Assembly: GCA_963576735.1 (NCBI GenBank)
Contig: OY755187.1
Coordinates: 8,618,001 to 8,682,000, forward strand
Direction: 5' to 3'
From: Bedellia somnulentella
Taxonomy: Eukaryota > Arthropoda > Insecta > Lepidoptera > Bedelliidae
DNA: 64,000 nt
This document shows, piece by piece, positions 1 through 10,483 of the stretch. Under the pieces are notes generated by a model that saw only the letters and a list, made by a program, of their open reading frames with translations, had not been told where the DNA came from and made no database searches. A program made the position numbers and the translations under genes. The stretch's first letter is position 1, and each line of letters opens with the position of its first letter.

Positions 1-195
1 TTCAGCCCAGTAGAACGCATAGTTTATCTCCCTTTTATGATAAAATACGCGTTGTATTTAGCTTACCGCTCTTGTAGCTTCATTCAAGTTAAAACTTTCT
101 CGTATGCCTTGCGAGAGAGAATTGGATTGTTTACAGTCCATTGAACAACGTCTAAGTCCAGTCTCCAGCGCCTTTGTGCTAGTTTATATAACAAT

Positions 196-447
196 ATGAC
201 TTTCAATCCTCGTCGTGTTAAAAGTAAGAAAAGATTTTCGAAGAATAATATTAAACAAGTTAAGAGGAAGAATAGAAGATCAGGAACTTCAACCTTTGGG
301 GGTCTAATCGCGTCTGGAGTTAGAACTTTAACATCATTCATTCCTGGACAAGCAATAGTAAAGCCTGCCGTAGATTTTCTGTTAAAGACGTTTGGTATTA
401 TTAAATTCTTTATCAACGAGGATGGTTCATTAGATGGTATATGTTAA
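196..447 (+). CDS. Small basic protein, unidentified (cargo of left LTR copy)
   Basis: An 83-residue reading frame starts at an ATG. Its first 30 residues are rich in Arg and Lys (NPRRVKSKKRFSK); the rest is mostly uncharged or hydrophobic and ends in GSLDGIC. The same frame is open from base 1 with a single stop near 139-141, so this may be the 3' part of a longer, broken coding region entering from the left. It lies just upstream of the conserved 3' module and purine tract of the LTR family, where the complete copy has a different and unrelated coding region. I do not recognise the protein. A reverse-strand frame covers the same bases but has no supporting context. Confidence 0.4.
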   Translation: MTFNPRRVKSKKRFSKNNIKQVKRKNRRSGTSTFGGLIASGVRTLTSFIPGQAIVKPAVDFLLKTFGIIKFFINEDGSLDGIC

Positions 448-509
448 GGTAGTTTAGGATTTTAGTCTAGAATACATGATTGAAGGAAACACACGTCTTT
501 TATTTGTCA

Positions 510-824
510 AATGTGAATATAAGAAAGAATATAATACTGTTAAAAGTAAATAATAAAGTGAAAAAAAAGAGTTAATCAATATTGTGAAAGTGAAAGATAT
601 GAAAATTATATATTACTGTACAGTACTGTGACAAGAGTCTTAAAGACATCCTAAATATGATAATTTTACTTGATAGCGATTACGCAGCAAATCGTTTGGC
701 CAACGATTTGTTTCAATATTTCCCGGATTTGACAATTAGATTTTAATTATATTATAGTTTTAAGTTTAATATATAGAAAAATATAAAATAATAACTTTTA
801 TATTTTTGTTTTCAAAGGGGGAGG
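510..824 (+). other. Conserved 3' internal module and polypurine tract of LTR family
   Basis: About 315 bp, nearly identical to 42024-42338 apart from small indels in an A run and scattered substitutions. It ends in a purine tract (AAAGGGGGAGG) directly abutting the LTR, as expected for second-strand priming. It is AT-rich and has no ORF. Similarity to the complete copy begins abruptly at the AATGTGAAT around 510, and the sequences upstream are unrelated. Confidence 0.8.
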
Positions 825-938
825 TGTAGTGTGGTACGCACACATATTCCCTATATATATTGTATGTTAGTTGTAAGTCTTTAGTAGTAATAAACCTATA
901 TCCAACGAGCAAACACGTGTCTTATTTCGTACATTGCA
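825..938 (+). repeat. LTR (114 bp) of cargo-bearing LTR family
   Basis: Begins TGTAGTGTGG and ends TACATTGCA (TG...CA). It contains an AATAAA. It is the same length as the LTRs at 40451-40564 and 42339-42452, with a difference at CCCTATATATA versus CCCTCTATATA. Confidence 0.9.
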
Positions 939-1064
939 TGGCGACCCTGCCAGGATAATTTTTTACTTTCTTACTCATATCGATAAAACTTTGTGTTAAA
1001 ACATCAAGATCATCATATATATAAACCCATCATTTGTGCTATTTAGATACAACAATGGTGAAAA
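939..1064 (+). other. Conserved 5' leader with primer-binding site
   Basis: Starts with TGGCGACCCTGCCAGGAT immediately after the LTR, the position and style of a tRNA primer-binding site. I see no difference from 40565-40690 over 126 bases, including the start context ACAACAATGGTGAAAA. After that point the two copies diverge completely. Confidence 0.8.
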
Positions 1065-1412
1065 TTTTCCGATTGCAAAAGATATTATCTCAAAAGAGTC
1101 AATAATAGTTCTGAACGCTTTGTGATTCGAGGTGAAGTCAATTACAAAGTTGACACGGGCGTGTCGAAAAGTATTATGAAACCGCGTGTCAAGTCAATGA
1201 ACGATTTTGGTGTTGGAGACATTGAGCCAAATACTGTTAAAATTGGCAAGCCCAAACTCGACGACGTCAATGTTTTACTGAACAAGCACTTTGGACAAGA
1301 TTGGTGTGAAGAACATGGCGATGACTTACTGTCTTACTATAAAAATGTTTTAGAGAATAATTATGAAGGGGGTAGAGAACCGGAAAATGAACCATGCGAA
1401 TATCTAGAATAA
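1065..1412 (+). pseudogene. Unidentified cargo coding region of right-hand LTR copy
   Basis: The ATG shared with the complete copy (1055-1057) opens a short frame that stops after 16 codons. The longer reading frame in this segment runs through to 1412 with a GTG as its first possible start (1122), giving a 96-residue acidic product that ends CEYLE. It contains a VDTG tetrapeptide near its start, a pattern also found in retropepsins, but the downstream sequence lacks the rest of a protease fold signature. An AATAAA lies about 50 bp beyond the stop. I cannot identify the protein. The start mismatch suggests a decayed or truncated gene. Confidence 0.3.
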
Positions 1413-2098
1413 GTAGGGATATCCATTTAATTTTGTTTTTAATTCTTTTGTCTGATTAATAAAGAAACTCTACCGATTTAAATTTTGTTTTATTTTTAAT
1501 ATCGCGTAACCCCTCAGAGATACCTACCTAGGATTTTATGTTCTTGGTGCAGTCTAGCATAACAGATCCTATGGATAGTATCGCGCAAATCCGCCTCTGT
1601 CCACACGTATAAAATTCAAAACCGCCTCTGTCCATGAGTGAAATGCATAACAGCCTCTATCCTTTTTTATTAACTATTTCTTGTTTTTCTGGCTTCTATT
1701 ATAATACCGTTTTAAAACTGATACACTGTTTACAAAACGAAAGAAAATTATGTTACTGAATGACATTGGATGAAAATAGGCAGGTTTTTTTTCCTTATCC
1801 TAAAAAGTCAAAAGGTAGACAGTGGCGGATATGCATTTAGCCCCTCAAGTATTCCCTATCTTTTCCCTTGGGTGTCGTGAGAGACATGTAAGGGAGTTAA
1901 AAGCCTAGTACCTACCTAGTACTCAATTGGAGATCGGGTTAGCAACCAATTACCAGTGACTACTTGTTTTAACATCTGTTCCCCTTGAAACATCTATATA
2001 TGGTTGAGATTCCTCAAAATCTTAACACTCTGATTACCCCAATTTGAGATACAAAAGGCGTGAGCATTTAGCTGAGTAAGCAGTGACAAAATACTATC
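1413..2098. other. Unassigned intergenic DNA
   Basis: No ORF of note. A short motif around CCGCCTCTGTCCA occurs twice (about 1589 and 1623), with a weaker third version near 1650. I see no terminal repeats or RNA gene. Confidence 0.5.
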
Positions 2099-2197
2099 AT
2101 GTATCACAAAATGCACTATTACACAAACAGAGTATATGTAGAAAAGGTTGAGAACTATAATAGTAGTGGGTGTATTAAATTCCAGTTATTTGTTACA

Positions 2198-3174
2198 GCC
2201 CTTTACCCAGATGGAAAACCCGTCAGCCCAACTTTAAAAAACACAGCTGGTATTGTTACTTTCTTTGACAAATTATTTGATTCATGCAACGGAGCTGCAG
2301 CTGGAATTAAAAATATGGGGAAACCTCTAAGACGGGCAATCACGACGAAGTCTGAACATAAAAAATTCTGGATAAAAAGTATAAATCCATTGGAAGAAAT
2401 GAGGTTCTTGGATACAGGAAAAGAAGTAATGGTACCTTCACAATAAAACTTTTTAACAACCCTGAAAAGTTTTATATGCCTGTGGGATTTTTTTAATAGT
2501 AAGGGCATAAATATTATGCGACCCCGATACCTCAGTTCTGATCCCATAGCAAATTTCTTTAGCTAAATGCGGGCTTACAGTTATAGGCATAATCACCCGA
2601 GTTGTCAATCATTTATAAATATATTTCGGTCCCTCCTTATAACACGGTTCATACATTACATTCAAATAGTTATAATTGTGAGGATTTTACAGGGGAACAA
2701 ATAATAAAATTTTAAAAAATATTTCCAAAAATCAAAGAGGGTTCTAAAATACTTTGTATATTAAATATTATATTATTATATATTATATTATTATTATTAT
2801 ATATTATTATTATTATATATTATATTAAGTGTACACTCACGTGCATACACTGCACGGTGGGTGGTAAAAAGATGTATAAAAATATTAAACTGCAATGATT
2901 GTAAAAAGAAACTTACTCAAACAAATGAGTCTCCTGTCCATAAATGGATTTCACAAAGAGAATTTGCAAACTTAAAAAGCTCACCTATCCTTCTGAGTAT
3001 GCAGTGAGGTATTTCAGTGATATTGTAAAAGAAACACATGAATATTTGGAAAGCAATGCTAATACAGAAAACATACTAAGTAAATGCTTTTCTAAATATT
3101 CATTTGAATTCTTAAATTGTGCCGTTCATGGAGATGCCCTACCAAAATGTTCTGCTATTTGGGATTTGAAGTAA
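2198..3174 (+). pseudogene. P-type (THAP9-like) transposase, C-terminal remnant
   Basis: P-type transposases are DDE enzymes of animal DNA transposons. Recognisable blocks here, in order: LYPDGKPVSPTLKNT, FFDKLFDSCNG and GKPLRRAITTKSEHKKFW; then, after a frameshift near 2446, blocks matching 'SKGINIMRPRYLSSDPI' and 'AYSYRHN.PSCQSF'; and near 2900-3170 a terminal domain with C..C pairs (CNDCKKKL) and LTYPSEYAVRYFSDIV. The same order recurs at 32715-33620. Several stops and frameshifts and an AT-rich stretch (2762-2827) interrupt it, so it is dead. The N-terminal THAP and catalytic core are missing. ATG 2099 opens the same frame, but homology becomes clear only after the splice-like CCAG at about 2193-2196. 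Confidence 0.7.
2762..2827. repeat. AT-rich microsatellite (TTA/TATA)
   Basis: Irregular runs of ATT and TATA units lying inside the P-type remnant. Confidence 0.9.
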
Positions 3175-3350
3175 GAGTTGTAAAGCTACCGGGGTTAAAA
3201 AACTGAAGCTTGGGAGGAATGGTACATATAAATTATTCCAAATTTTAGTAAAAAAGATGTAGCGCAAAAAACAAAGAAGGTAAGTTTTTGGACACTTTTA
3301 TTTTAGCGTATTAAAAGTGGATCTGCATCATCTAGTCACAAGCCGTATAT

Positions 3351-3780
3351 ACAGGGTGTCCCAAAACTCGACGTCAACCCGGAGCCGGGTGAAAAGGCAA
3401 ATCAAGCTGGTTGTCAGAAAAATATAAAAAAAAACTAAGTTATATGATTTCAAAATTATAAGCATTTTTTTAAAAATCGCACAATGTCACACCCTTTTAC
3501 AGTCTTTTTACTCCTGTTGCCACAAATCTAAACTTTTTCCAATTATTTTTTTTGCTGTGTTACCCTGAATAGTGCTTCTCTAAATTGTTATCAAAATTTT
3601 GAAACCAGCTGCTCTAGCTTGCATAAAAAATAAGACTTATTTTCTAGAAAAACTTTCAAAATACAAAATTGCCTAGTTTTAACTGACTGTATTGAAAAAA
3701 AAATGTACTGCGCGAGTTTGGCAAGCTATGTCAAAAGCTGGCGCATTTAGTAAATATATATATATAATTCCAAAATGGTA
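3351..3780 (+). mobile_element. 5' end of a Tc1/mariner-type element
   Basis: Begins ACAGGGTGTCCCAAAACTCG after a TA-rich stretch. This is the terminal sequence of a widespread insect Tc1/mariner-type family. The opposite terminus, GGACACCCTGT, appears at 45885-45897 next to a transposase remnant of that type, which I take as a different copy of the same kind. Here only noncoding 5' sequence remains and no partner inverted terminus follows within several kb. The right boundary is approximate. Confidence 0.5.
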
Positions 3781-4518
3781 TAATACTTGGTAAATTGTAG
3801 CTGATAACATGGATAAAAAAAATTATACTTGTAAAACCCAGTTTTTACCATTTTTTTCTTACTTGGTGTAAATGGCAAAACTTATTGCTTTTTACACTGG
3901 AGCCGATTCCAATACACACACTGATTTAATTTAACTTAAATGAACCTGTGCTTGTCTATCATAAACCGATTGAAAAAACAGATTGTCCACTAAATTTAGT
4001 TTAGTTCTCTTTGTGTGTGGTATGAAATAGGCCCATTTTTTTGTAAAAGTTTAAATTTTAAATCCAAGGAGCATGTTAAATCCATTGCCACTAAAGAAGC
4101 AGAAAAAAATGTAGGACTTGCAACAAGACTTTTATTTGCGAATACTTGTTATTGGCTTAGTCGATAACTGAATTTGTAAACATTTGTTGTATTATTTAGC
4201 TGTAAGTATTCCGAACTAATAAATAAATAAATAAATAAAAAAGACTCAATGGTATTCCACCCACCTTACGTTGCGTGTGCCCTACGTTGGCTCGGCTGAA
4301 CGCCGCTCGACCCCGAGCCCTGCGATGTCGGTTTTTTTTTCGCGAGCCGCGCTCAGCCGGTCTGGAAGCGCCTATATCGCCTAGCGCCTAGCTCTACGAA
4401 TATATCTCTGGTGAAATACATTTATAACTAAGCAAAATATTTTTACTATATTAGAAAACCTAAATGTAGAGTTATAGTATATCGATACTTCGATATTTAC
4501 TAAGTTAACAATTTACAT
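3781..4518. other. Unassigned DNA with (AATA)n and a GC-rich block
   Basis: No gene seen. It includes an AATA microsatellite at about 4217-4240, directly followed by a GC-rich 120 bp block (about 4255-4390) unlike its AT-rich surroundings. Confidence 0.5.
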
Positions 4519-4722
4519 TTAACCCATATCTTCCTAGTGATCGATTAGTTGATCGGTTCACTTTTTATTTATTTCTGAGTAAAACGGAACGCATCAATTT
4601 TTATTTTTTGTAAGTTAGTAAACTTGATGCCAATAGCTGTCAAAATATATTTTTGACGTTTAACAATTGGCGCCAATTTCAGTGTAGTTCGAGTGTAATT
4701 GCGGCCATTTTTAACCAAAACA

Positions 4723-7564
4723 ATGTCTCGTCGTAAAATGTAAGTATTTTTATCACATTTATATTATTCATGTATTGTTATTATTTTATACTTATTATAG
4801 TGTGTGTATTAATGTTGTAATATGTCACAATGAATGTAAATTTAATATGGGTAGATATGCGGATGTTTTATGAAGTGGTCGATTTTTCGATCAGGAGGGC
4901 AATTCTCACACGGTAGATATTATATCACTTTCGATATTTATCACTTTTGTGATATTTTGCGATCGATATTTGACTTGAGCTATTCTCACTCCATCCGATC
5001 GATATTTTTCTATTGAAAACCAGCTGATATGATGATATATATCAAAGGATGATATCGTGTGGTCACGATCAGACGATATGATGATATTTGAAGATGTCGT
5101 GCGAACGGTAGCCATTTTGTTTACAAATTTTGTTTGAATACTTATAGATAGAAAACTAAAATGTAGGTAAATATATTAAATGGATCATAGATCAAATAGT
5201 CTTAGAAGTTGTAAATAATATCTACTTGGATCAACGTTAATTATATTATTAAAATATATTATTTTTCCATAATAAAATTTCAAAAACTAAATTCGGTTGT
5301 CGGATGGTCCATTTGGGAATTCAGACTTTGCTAGTTACCGGCAAAGTACACTTAAAGGAAAATTTAAACAATCCAAAACATATGTAAATATTGACAAATT
5401 CAATATTCAATTTTCTAAGGTGGCTTCAATCGTGTTTGCCATAATTATTTCGCCAATGTCGAGTAAAAATATTTACAGATATGAAGACCTTTTCATATCT
5501 AAGATGACAGTTAAACTGACCTTTCGTTCAATTCATTCGCTTGGATCATTGATTTCGGTCTTCGTTCTTTAATGTCTAAGGAAAAATTACTACCGTGTGC
5601 GAGAATTTAGTTTCAATCTATCAATAGAAATATATTTCACTTTGTGATATTTTTCACATGACATTGAACACTTGATATAATTTCTATGATAGTAATGATA
5701 TCGAACTTGCGAGAATTGCCCTCCAGTAGGATAATATGCCCGTGTACGGTTATGCATTACGATTTTGCTTTTATTTAGATATTTTTATTTATTTTGTTAC
5801 AGATTGTCTGCAAATGAAATTATTTCGCACCTGGAGGAGGAAACGGACGTTTTAGCGGCAGATATTTTTATCACTCCACCAGAAAATTATGATAAAAGTG
5901 ACGAAGACAGTGGTGATGAGGAGTCGGCCCACATAAATAATTTGTCAAGGCACCAACTATTGGCAGAAGCTGAAATTCGGGCTACCGTTGCTTCAAATAC
6001 CGGTATTTATGTTGAAGACAGTTTATTTGACCACCAACCTCTCGAACCCGTACCCAGTACCTCGTCAGTAAACCCACCGCCGACGAAAAAAAAGGCGCGC
6101 TCCTGCATCTAGACGTTGGAGGGCTATTGTTATTTCAGAAAAACAGGAAAAAGATACAAATTTACCTAGTTTTTTAGAAGATTTTGAAACGCCAAAACAG
6201 TTCTTTGAATTGTTTTTTGATGACGAGGTGTTTGAGTTATTGCGTTCAGAAACAGAAAAAAACGCAATTCAGAAAGGCAAACATAGTTTTAGGGTGTCGC
6301 TGACCGAAATGAAACATTTTATCGGAATACTGTTATTGTCAGGGTATAACAGCGTGCCAAGGTACCGAATGTATTGGGAACAGCAAGTTGATTGTAGCTT
6401 TCAAGCCGTAGCATCGCTCATGTCAAGAAACAGATTTGAAGACTTACTTCGTTACTTTCATGTCGCTGATAATAATAATTTACCACCAAACGATAAGTTC
6501 GGTAAAGTTCGTCCACTTTGGAACCTTCTCAATTACAGATGGCTGAAATATTATCCTGGCGAAAAAAACTTGAGCATCGATGAATCGATGATTCCTTATT
6601 ACGGCAAGCATGTAGCGAAGCAGCACATACATGGCAAACCCATTAGGTTTGGGTACAAAAGCTGGTCAATATGCACTCGTCTTGGGTATCTTATTTATGG
6701 TGAGTTGTATCAAGGGGCTAGCACTGGGAATACTCACCCAGAACTTGGTGTGGGTGCGTCTGTAGTACTGGACCTTATAGAAAAACTACCGTCTGGCAGT
6801 TATGCTCTTTCTATGGATAACTTTTTAACCTCACTGGCACTGCTGGATGAACTGAAGAAGTTAGGGCATGATGCTACTGGTACTATAAGGGCGAACAGAG
6901 TTGACAAGGCGCCTTTGAAGGATCCAAAACAGATGAAGAAGACCCAGAGAGGTTCATATGATCAATGTACGGATGTGTTGTCTGAAATCACTTTAGTCCG
7001 GTACAATGACAACAATATTGTTACGGTTGCATCTACGCAGTGTGGCGTACATCCAATAGGAAAGGTCAAGCGCTATAGCGACAAGCAAAAAAAAGATGTT
7101 GACCAACCAAGATGTTTTATAAATTACAACAAATATATGGGCGGCGTCGACCGACTTGACCAAAATGTCGGGTGCTACCGAGTATCGATAAGACTGAAGA
7201 GGTGGTACTGGCAATGTTGATGTTTCCACTCAATGCCTTCCAATTATACAAATTATCTCCAGCATCGAAGAACGGCAACAGTCATGATCTTTTGTCATTT
7301 ACTAGGTACATAGTTAGTACGTTTTTTCTAATAAAAGAGGCCTCGAGCAACAACAGCAATGCTAACGTATCGGTACCCAAATCATCATTAGCTGTGATTA
7401 AACGGGTTCCTAATACGATAAGGCTAGATGGTACAGATCATCACATTATTAGACAAACCAAATCGACCCGATGTGGATTATGCCACAAAAATACATTCAT
7501 GAAATGTTCAAAGTGCAATGTGGCCTTGCACCAGAAATGTACTGTTGTATTCCACACAAAATAA
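4723..7564 (+). pseudogene. piggyBac transposase, spliced, two frameshifts
   Basis: A DDD transposase of the piggyBac (PGBD) family. A 17-nt first exon (MSRRK..., 4723-4739) ends at GTAAGT. The acceptor TTTTGTTACAG places exon 2 at 5803, and the join reads in frame into LSANEIISHLEEE. The acidic N-terminus is followed by the catalytic core with all three Asp residues in recognisable context: SIDESM (6579), SMDNF (6816) and GGVDRLDQN (7149). The C-terminal Cys-rich domain (CGLCHKNTFMKCSKCNVALHQKC, about 7469-7545) is the usual DNA-binding end. Two frameshifts break the frame: one near the A8 run at about 6090, and one near 7205-7215 after KRWYWQ. Otherwise the sequence is nearly complete, suggesting fairly recent inactivation. 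Confidence 0.9.
4895..5723. mobile_element. MITE-like element in the piggyBac intron
   Basis: Imperfect inverted termini of about 28 bp start GAGGGCAATTCTC (left) and end GAGAATTGCCCTC (right), flanked by a CAG duplication (4892-4894, 5724-5726). The interior is rich in GATATT motifs and has no convincing gene. It sits wholly inside the intron between 4740 and 5802, so splicing of the transposase would remove it. A 3 bp duplication fits PIF/Harbinger-like or CACTA-like elements, but I cannot assign the family. Confidence 0.75.
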
Positions 7565-7928
7565 CTTTATTTTGTAAATTTACAAAATATTATATAGTTA
7601 CTAATAATTCTAAATGTTCAAAAGTACTATATATTATGTTTTAAAATTAATAAAAATATAAATAAAAACCGCTTCTAATTTCTCAATCACCCAACCTACA
7701 CAATAAAAAAATACATGTATATATATTCCTATTGATCGATTAGTCGATCGGTTTCAAAACTTCAAAAGTAATAAAAAAAAATATTTTTCGTATTGTTTTA
7801 TGTTCACATACATAATAAGGTGCTATGATAAAATTTTCGTTAAAATCGATAAAGTCTATGTATGCTTGGGATGATATGGGTTAATACTCTACAAAGATTG
7901 CTTATTATGTCTCTCTGACTTCACTTAA

Positions 7929-8396
7929 ATGGAGTGTAAAATTATGATACAAGTCATTTATTTTGCGACCAAGCTCATGGCCACTGCTTTTTGGGATTGT
8001 GAAGGAATTATGTTTATTGATTACCTACCAAAAAATACTACTATGAACGGAGATTATTATTCGGCATTGTTGACAAAATTAAGTCAAGTGGTTGTCGAGA
8101 AAAGGAGAGGCAAACTGGCGAAAGGAGTCCTGTTTCTGCAGTACAATAATGCAACACTGCACACTGCACAAGCGTCAATACTGCACGCGTTGCAAGGCGT
8201 GCCCTCGCCGAGACAGGATTTGAAGAAATTAATCACCCACCCTACAGTCCAGACCTGGCGATTATTATTAAAAAAGAAGCTCCGGGGACGGAAATTTTCC
8301 TGTGACGAGGAAATGAAGGCGACCGTTAATGAACATTTTGAAGGCAAAGACTGCGAATATTTTTTGGGAGGGTTAAAAGCCCTTTTTAATAAATGA
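7929..8396 (+). pseudogene. mariner transposase, C-terminal part
   Basis: A Tc1/mariner DD34D transposase lacking its N-terminal DNA-binding half. Recognisable blocks: 'KLMATAFWDCEGIMFIDYL' with the first catalytic Asp region, LFLQYNNATLHTA (normally QDNAPxHT, so the second catalytic Asp is changed to Tyr), and the C-terminal stretch ending FLGGLKALFNK. The usual PPYSPDLAPSD block is disrupted by a frameshift near 8240 (HPPYSPD is readable in another frame). It begins about 45 bp after the piggyBac TTAA. The right terminus is probably the CTTTTCAGTCGCCCCTCGTA at about 8469-8488, which looks like a mariner inverted terminal repeat. Confidence 0.8.
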
Positions 8397-8499
8397 AAGA
8401 AGTGCATTGAATTAGAGGGAGATTATATTGAAAAATGTTTTTTTATGCATTTGTATCAGCTAAAAACTTTTCAGTCGCCCCTCGTAACATCACGCTGGG

Positions 8500-8554
8500 T
8501 TCCTGTAGAAACGATCCTGAACTCCACGAGGACGGAGTCGCGGGCATAAGCTAG
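8500..8554 (+). mobile_element. Helitron-like 3' terminus
   Basis: The sequence ACGAGGACGGAGTCGCGGGC, then ATAAG and CTAG followed by T, matches the usual 3' end of lepidopteran Helitrons: a short GC-rich hairpin followed by CTRR. Only the terminus can be recognised. No Rep/helicase or 5' TC end was found. Confidence 0.45.
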
Positions 8555-8846
8555 TTAATAATAAATAAAATATATATCACCTAGAGGAATTATAACTAAT
8601 TATTTATTTCTACATTATCATGAGGTTTGAGGAATTAATTTTCACTAAAGAAATTCTTTTTTTTTACGGGTTCGTTAAAGTTTAAAGAAAATATTTAACG
8701 TAGCATATTACAAGACGACACAAAAGAAAACGAAAATTTTGCAACGAGAATTTTTTTGGTAGAGTAAAGAGTGCGTATTTTAATCCAGGCTGGACGCTGC
8801 ATCAAAACTGTCTGACAACTCCGCTTTTCAAAGAGTTACGGCTGAT

Positions 8847-10351
8847 ATGTCTGTGCCAACTAGACTTTTCACACGTATGCAGTATCGAGAAGCAAAAAAA
8901 GAGCCAAAAGGTCATCGCTTCACTCTTGATGAGAAGATTTTATCGTTATCATTTTATAAACGTAGTCCTAAGGCGAACACTTTGCTACACAAAAGATTTC
9001 CCTTACCTTCCAGTAAATCGCTTAGAAATCTGCTTACTAAAACTAAAATCGATCCAGGGATCAACACACATTTTTTTTTAAAAATGAGCGACACTGTTGC
9101 AGATGTGAATGAGGACGATTGTGTCTGCATTGTAATGTTTGACGAAATGTCGATAACCCCTCAAGTACAGTATGATGCCAACGTAGATAAAATTACCAAC
9201 CAACCAACGATTTGAGATCAAAGTAAGATAGCGACAACTCTCTCACCTATATGGTAAGGGGTAAAAAGAAGAATTACATACAACCTGTTGCATACTATTT
9301 TGCCCAAAGACTTAACAAATTGGACCTCAAACAATACATAAAAGATGTACTATGTAATTCTTGTTCTAATTATGTATGTGTAATTCGCAGTCATAAAGTC
9401 AACTGCACAGGTTTGAAGGTGGTGGCAACTGTGTGTGGCCAAAGCACCTTTAATGTTGGCGCCACTGAAAGTTTAATAAAAGACACTAAGTAAACTTACT
9501 AACTAGTAAACACTCAATAAAGGGCATTAGAAATAATTTAATAAGTAAAGATATAAAATATGTTGATTGCGAAGAAAATATATAGAAGATTTTGAAGTGG
9601 AAGTATTTCCAGCAACAGTATAAAGCTGACAAGTCTCAAGGGAATCTGAACTATCTTCTGAAATTAACAGAAGAAAACGTAAACCCAGAGAAGATTAACA
9701 CAATGAAGGTAAAAACAGCTACTCAAATGTTCTGTCACTCCTTTGCAGTACATTTGAACTACACAGGAACAACAGGAAAACATTTGACATCCGTAGGGGA
9801 ACAGATACTTGTCGGCAAATTACGCCTATTGTTAAACTCCTAGACAATTTATTTGACAGTTTAAATTGCAATACATTTGGTGTGTTAAATGGAAAAATAT
9901 TCAGGTCTGGGGTCAAAAGAAATTCTCCTGATCATAGGCTTTCGCAAGACAGCCTTAAATTAAAAAAATATGGAACATATTGAAGTAAAAAAAGCTGGAT
10001 CTAAAATTACTATTGGGGAAGTACAGGCCATGTGGAAACTCTTACATGATAAGTATGGTTTTGATACAATGTTCTGTAGAAGTTTTAATCAGGACCCAGT
10101 TGAAAACTTTTTTGGCAGGGTCAGGAGTTCGAGAGCACGAAATGTATCCCTAAACACGGTTGGCTTTGAGGGAGCCTTTAAATCCCTCGTATTATATAAT
10201 TTTGATTCGTCTCAAATCAAACTGCGAACAAGATGTCTGCACAATTTTGCAATCCGTAGATTTTTTGATAAATGATAGAAATAATACAGAAGAAACTGAG
10301 CAATCAGAAGGTAATGTTTTAATGAAGGATAACATAGCCAATTTTTGTTAA
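8847..10351 (+). pseudogene. P-type transposase remnant A
   Basis: Sequential blocks of a P-type transposase: KRFPLPSSKSLRNLL, CVCIVMFDEMSITPQVQYD (first catalytic Asp context), KKNYIQPVAYYFAQ, GLKVVATVCGQSTFNVGA (second Asp lost, normally CD), LTEENVNPEKINTMKVKTATQ, then QDPVENFFGRVRS and a C-terminal helical block. Frames shift at least four times, so it is dead. The THAP domain is not visible upstream. From 9771 onward it matches 33661-34355 closely; the N-terminal part has no counterpart there. It is followed by an inverted segment relative to that copy. Confidence 0.8.
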
Positions 10352-10443
10352 AATTTTATTTTTCTTTTATGAACCCATGAGCTGTGTTCTCATACAAATA
10401 AATAAATTTCTACAGATAGGTAAATTTTTAATGATTCTTGAAC
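10316..10443. repeat. 128 bp segment inverted relative to 34302-34429
   Basis: The reverse complement of this segment matches 34302-34429 with only two mismatches that I could see. The flanking DNA on both sides is in the same orientation in both copies. Confidence 0.85.
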
Positions 10444-10483
10444 AAAAAATCACTTACAGAAAAAATACACATACAAAAATATT

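Larger units (their letters stand above)
1..1412 (+). mobile_element. Small LTR-element copies sharing one LTR (left-edge copy)
   Basis: Seen: a 114 bp LTR (825-938) is preceded by the same 3' module and purine tract, and followed by the same leader, that occur in the complete element at 40451-42452. The order here is 3' module, LTR, 5' leader. So the LTR is the 3' LTR of one copy, running off the left edge, and the 5' LTR of another copy on the right. No further LTR of this family appears to the right until 40451, so the right copy lacks its 3' end. The exact right limit is not visible; 1412 is the end of its ORF. Inference: tandem copies formed by LTR-LTR recombination, or insertion of one copy next to another. 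Confidence 0.75.
4523..7880 (+). mobile_element. piggyBac-type transposon with both termini
   Basis: Seen: the ends are inverted repeats CCCATATCTTCC (4523-4534) and GGATGATATGGG (7869-7880), flanked on each side by TTAA (4519-4522 and 7881-7884). A sub-terminal GATCGATTAG block lies near each end. TTAA target duplication is diagnostic of piggyBac. The 3,358 bp length includes an 829 bp MITE in the transposase intron. The transposase has two frameshifts, so this copy is probably not autonomous, though its ends look mobilisable. Confidence 0.92.

Noticed and set aside
84..416. 110-residue reverse-strand frame opposite the left-edge cargo
   Set aside because: It overlaps the forward frame that sits correctly upstream of the element's 3' module. 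The hydrophobic stretches mirror the Arg/Lys-rich codons on the other strand.
1122..1412. Retroviral-type protease suggested by VDTG
   Set aside because: Only the tetrapeptide matches; the second conserved loop of the fold is absent and the frame has no ATG.
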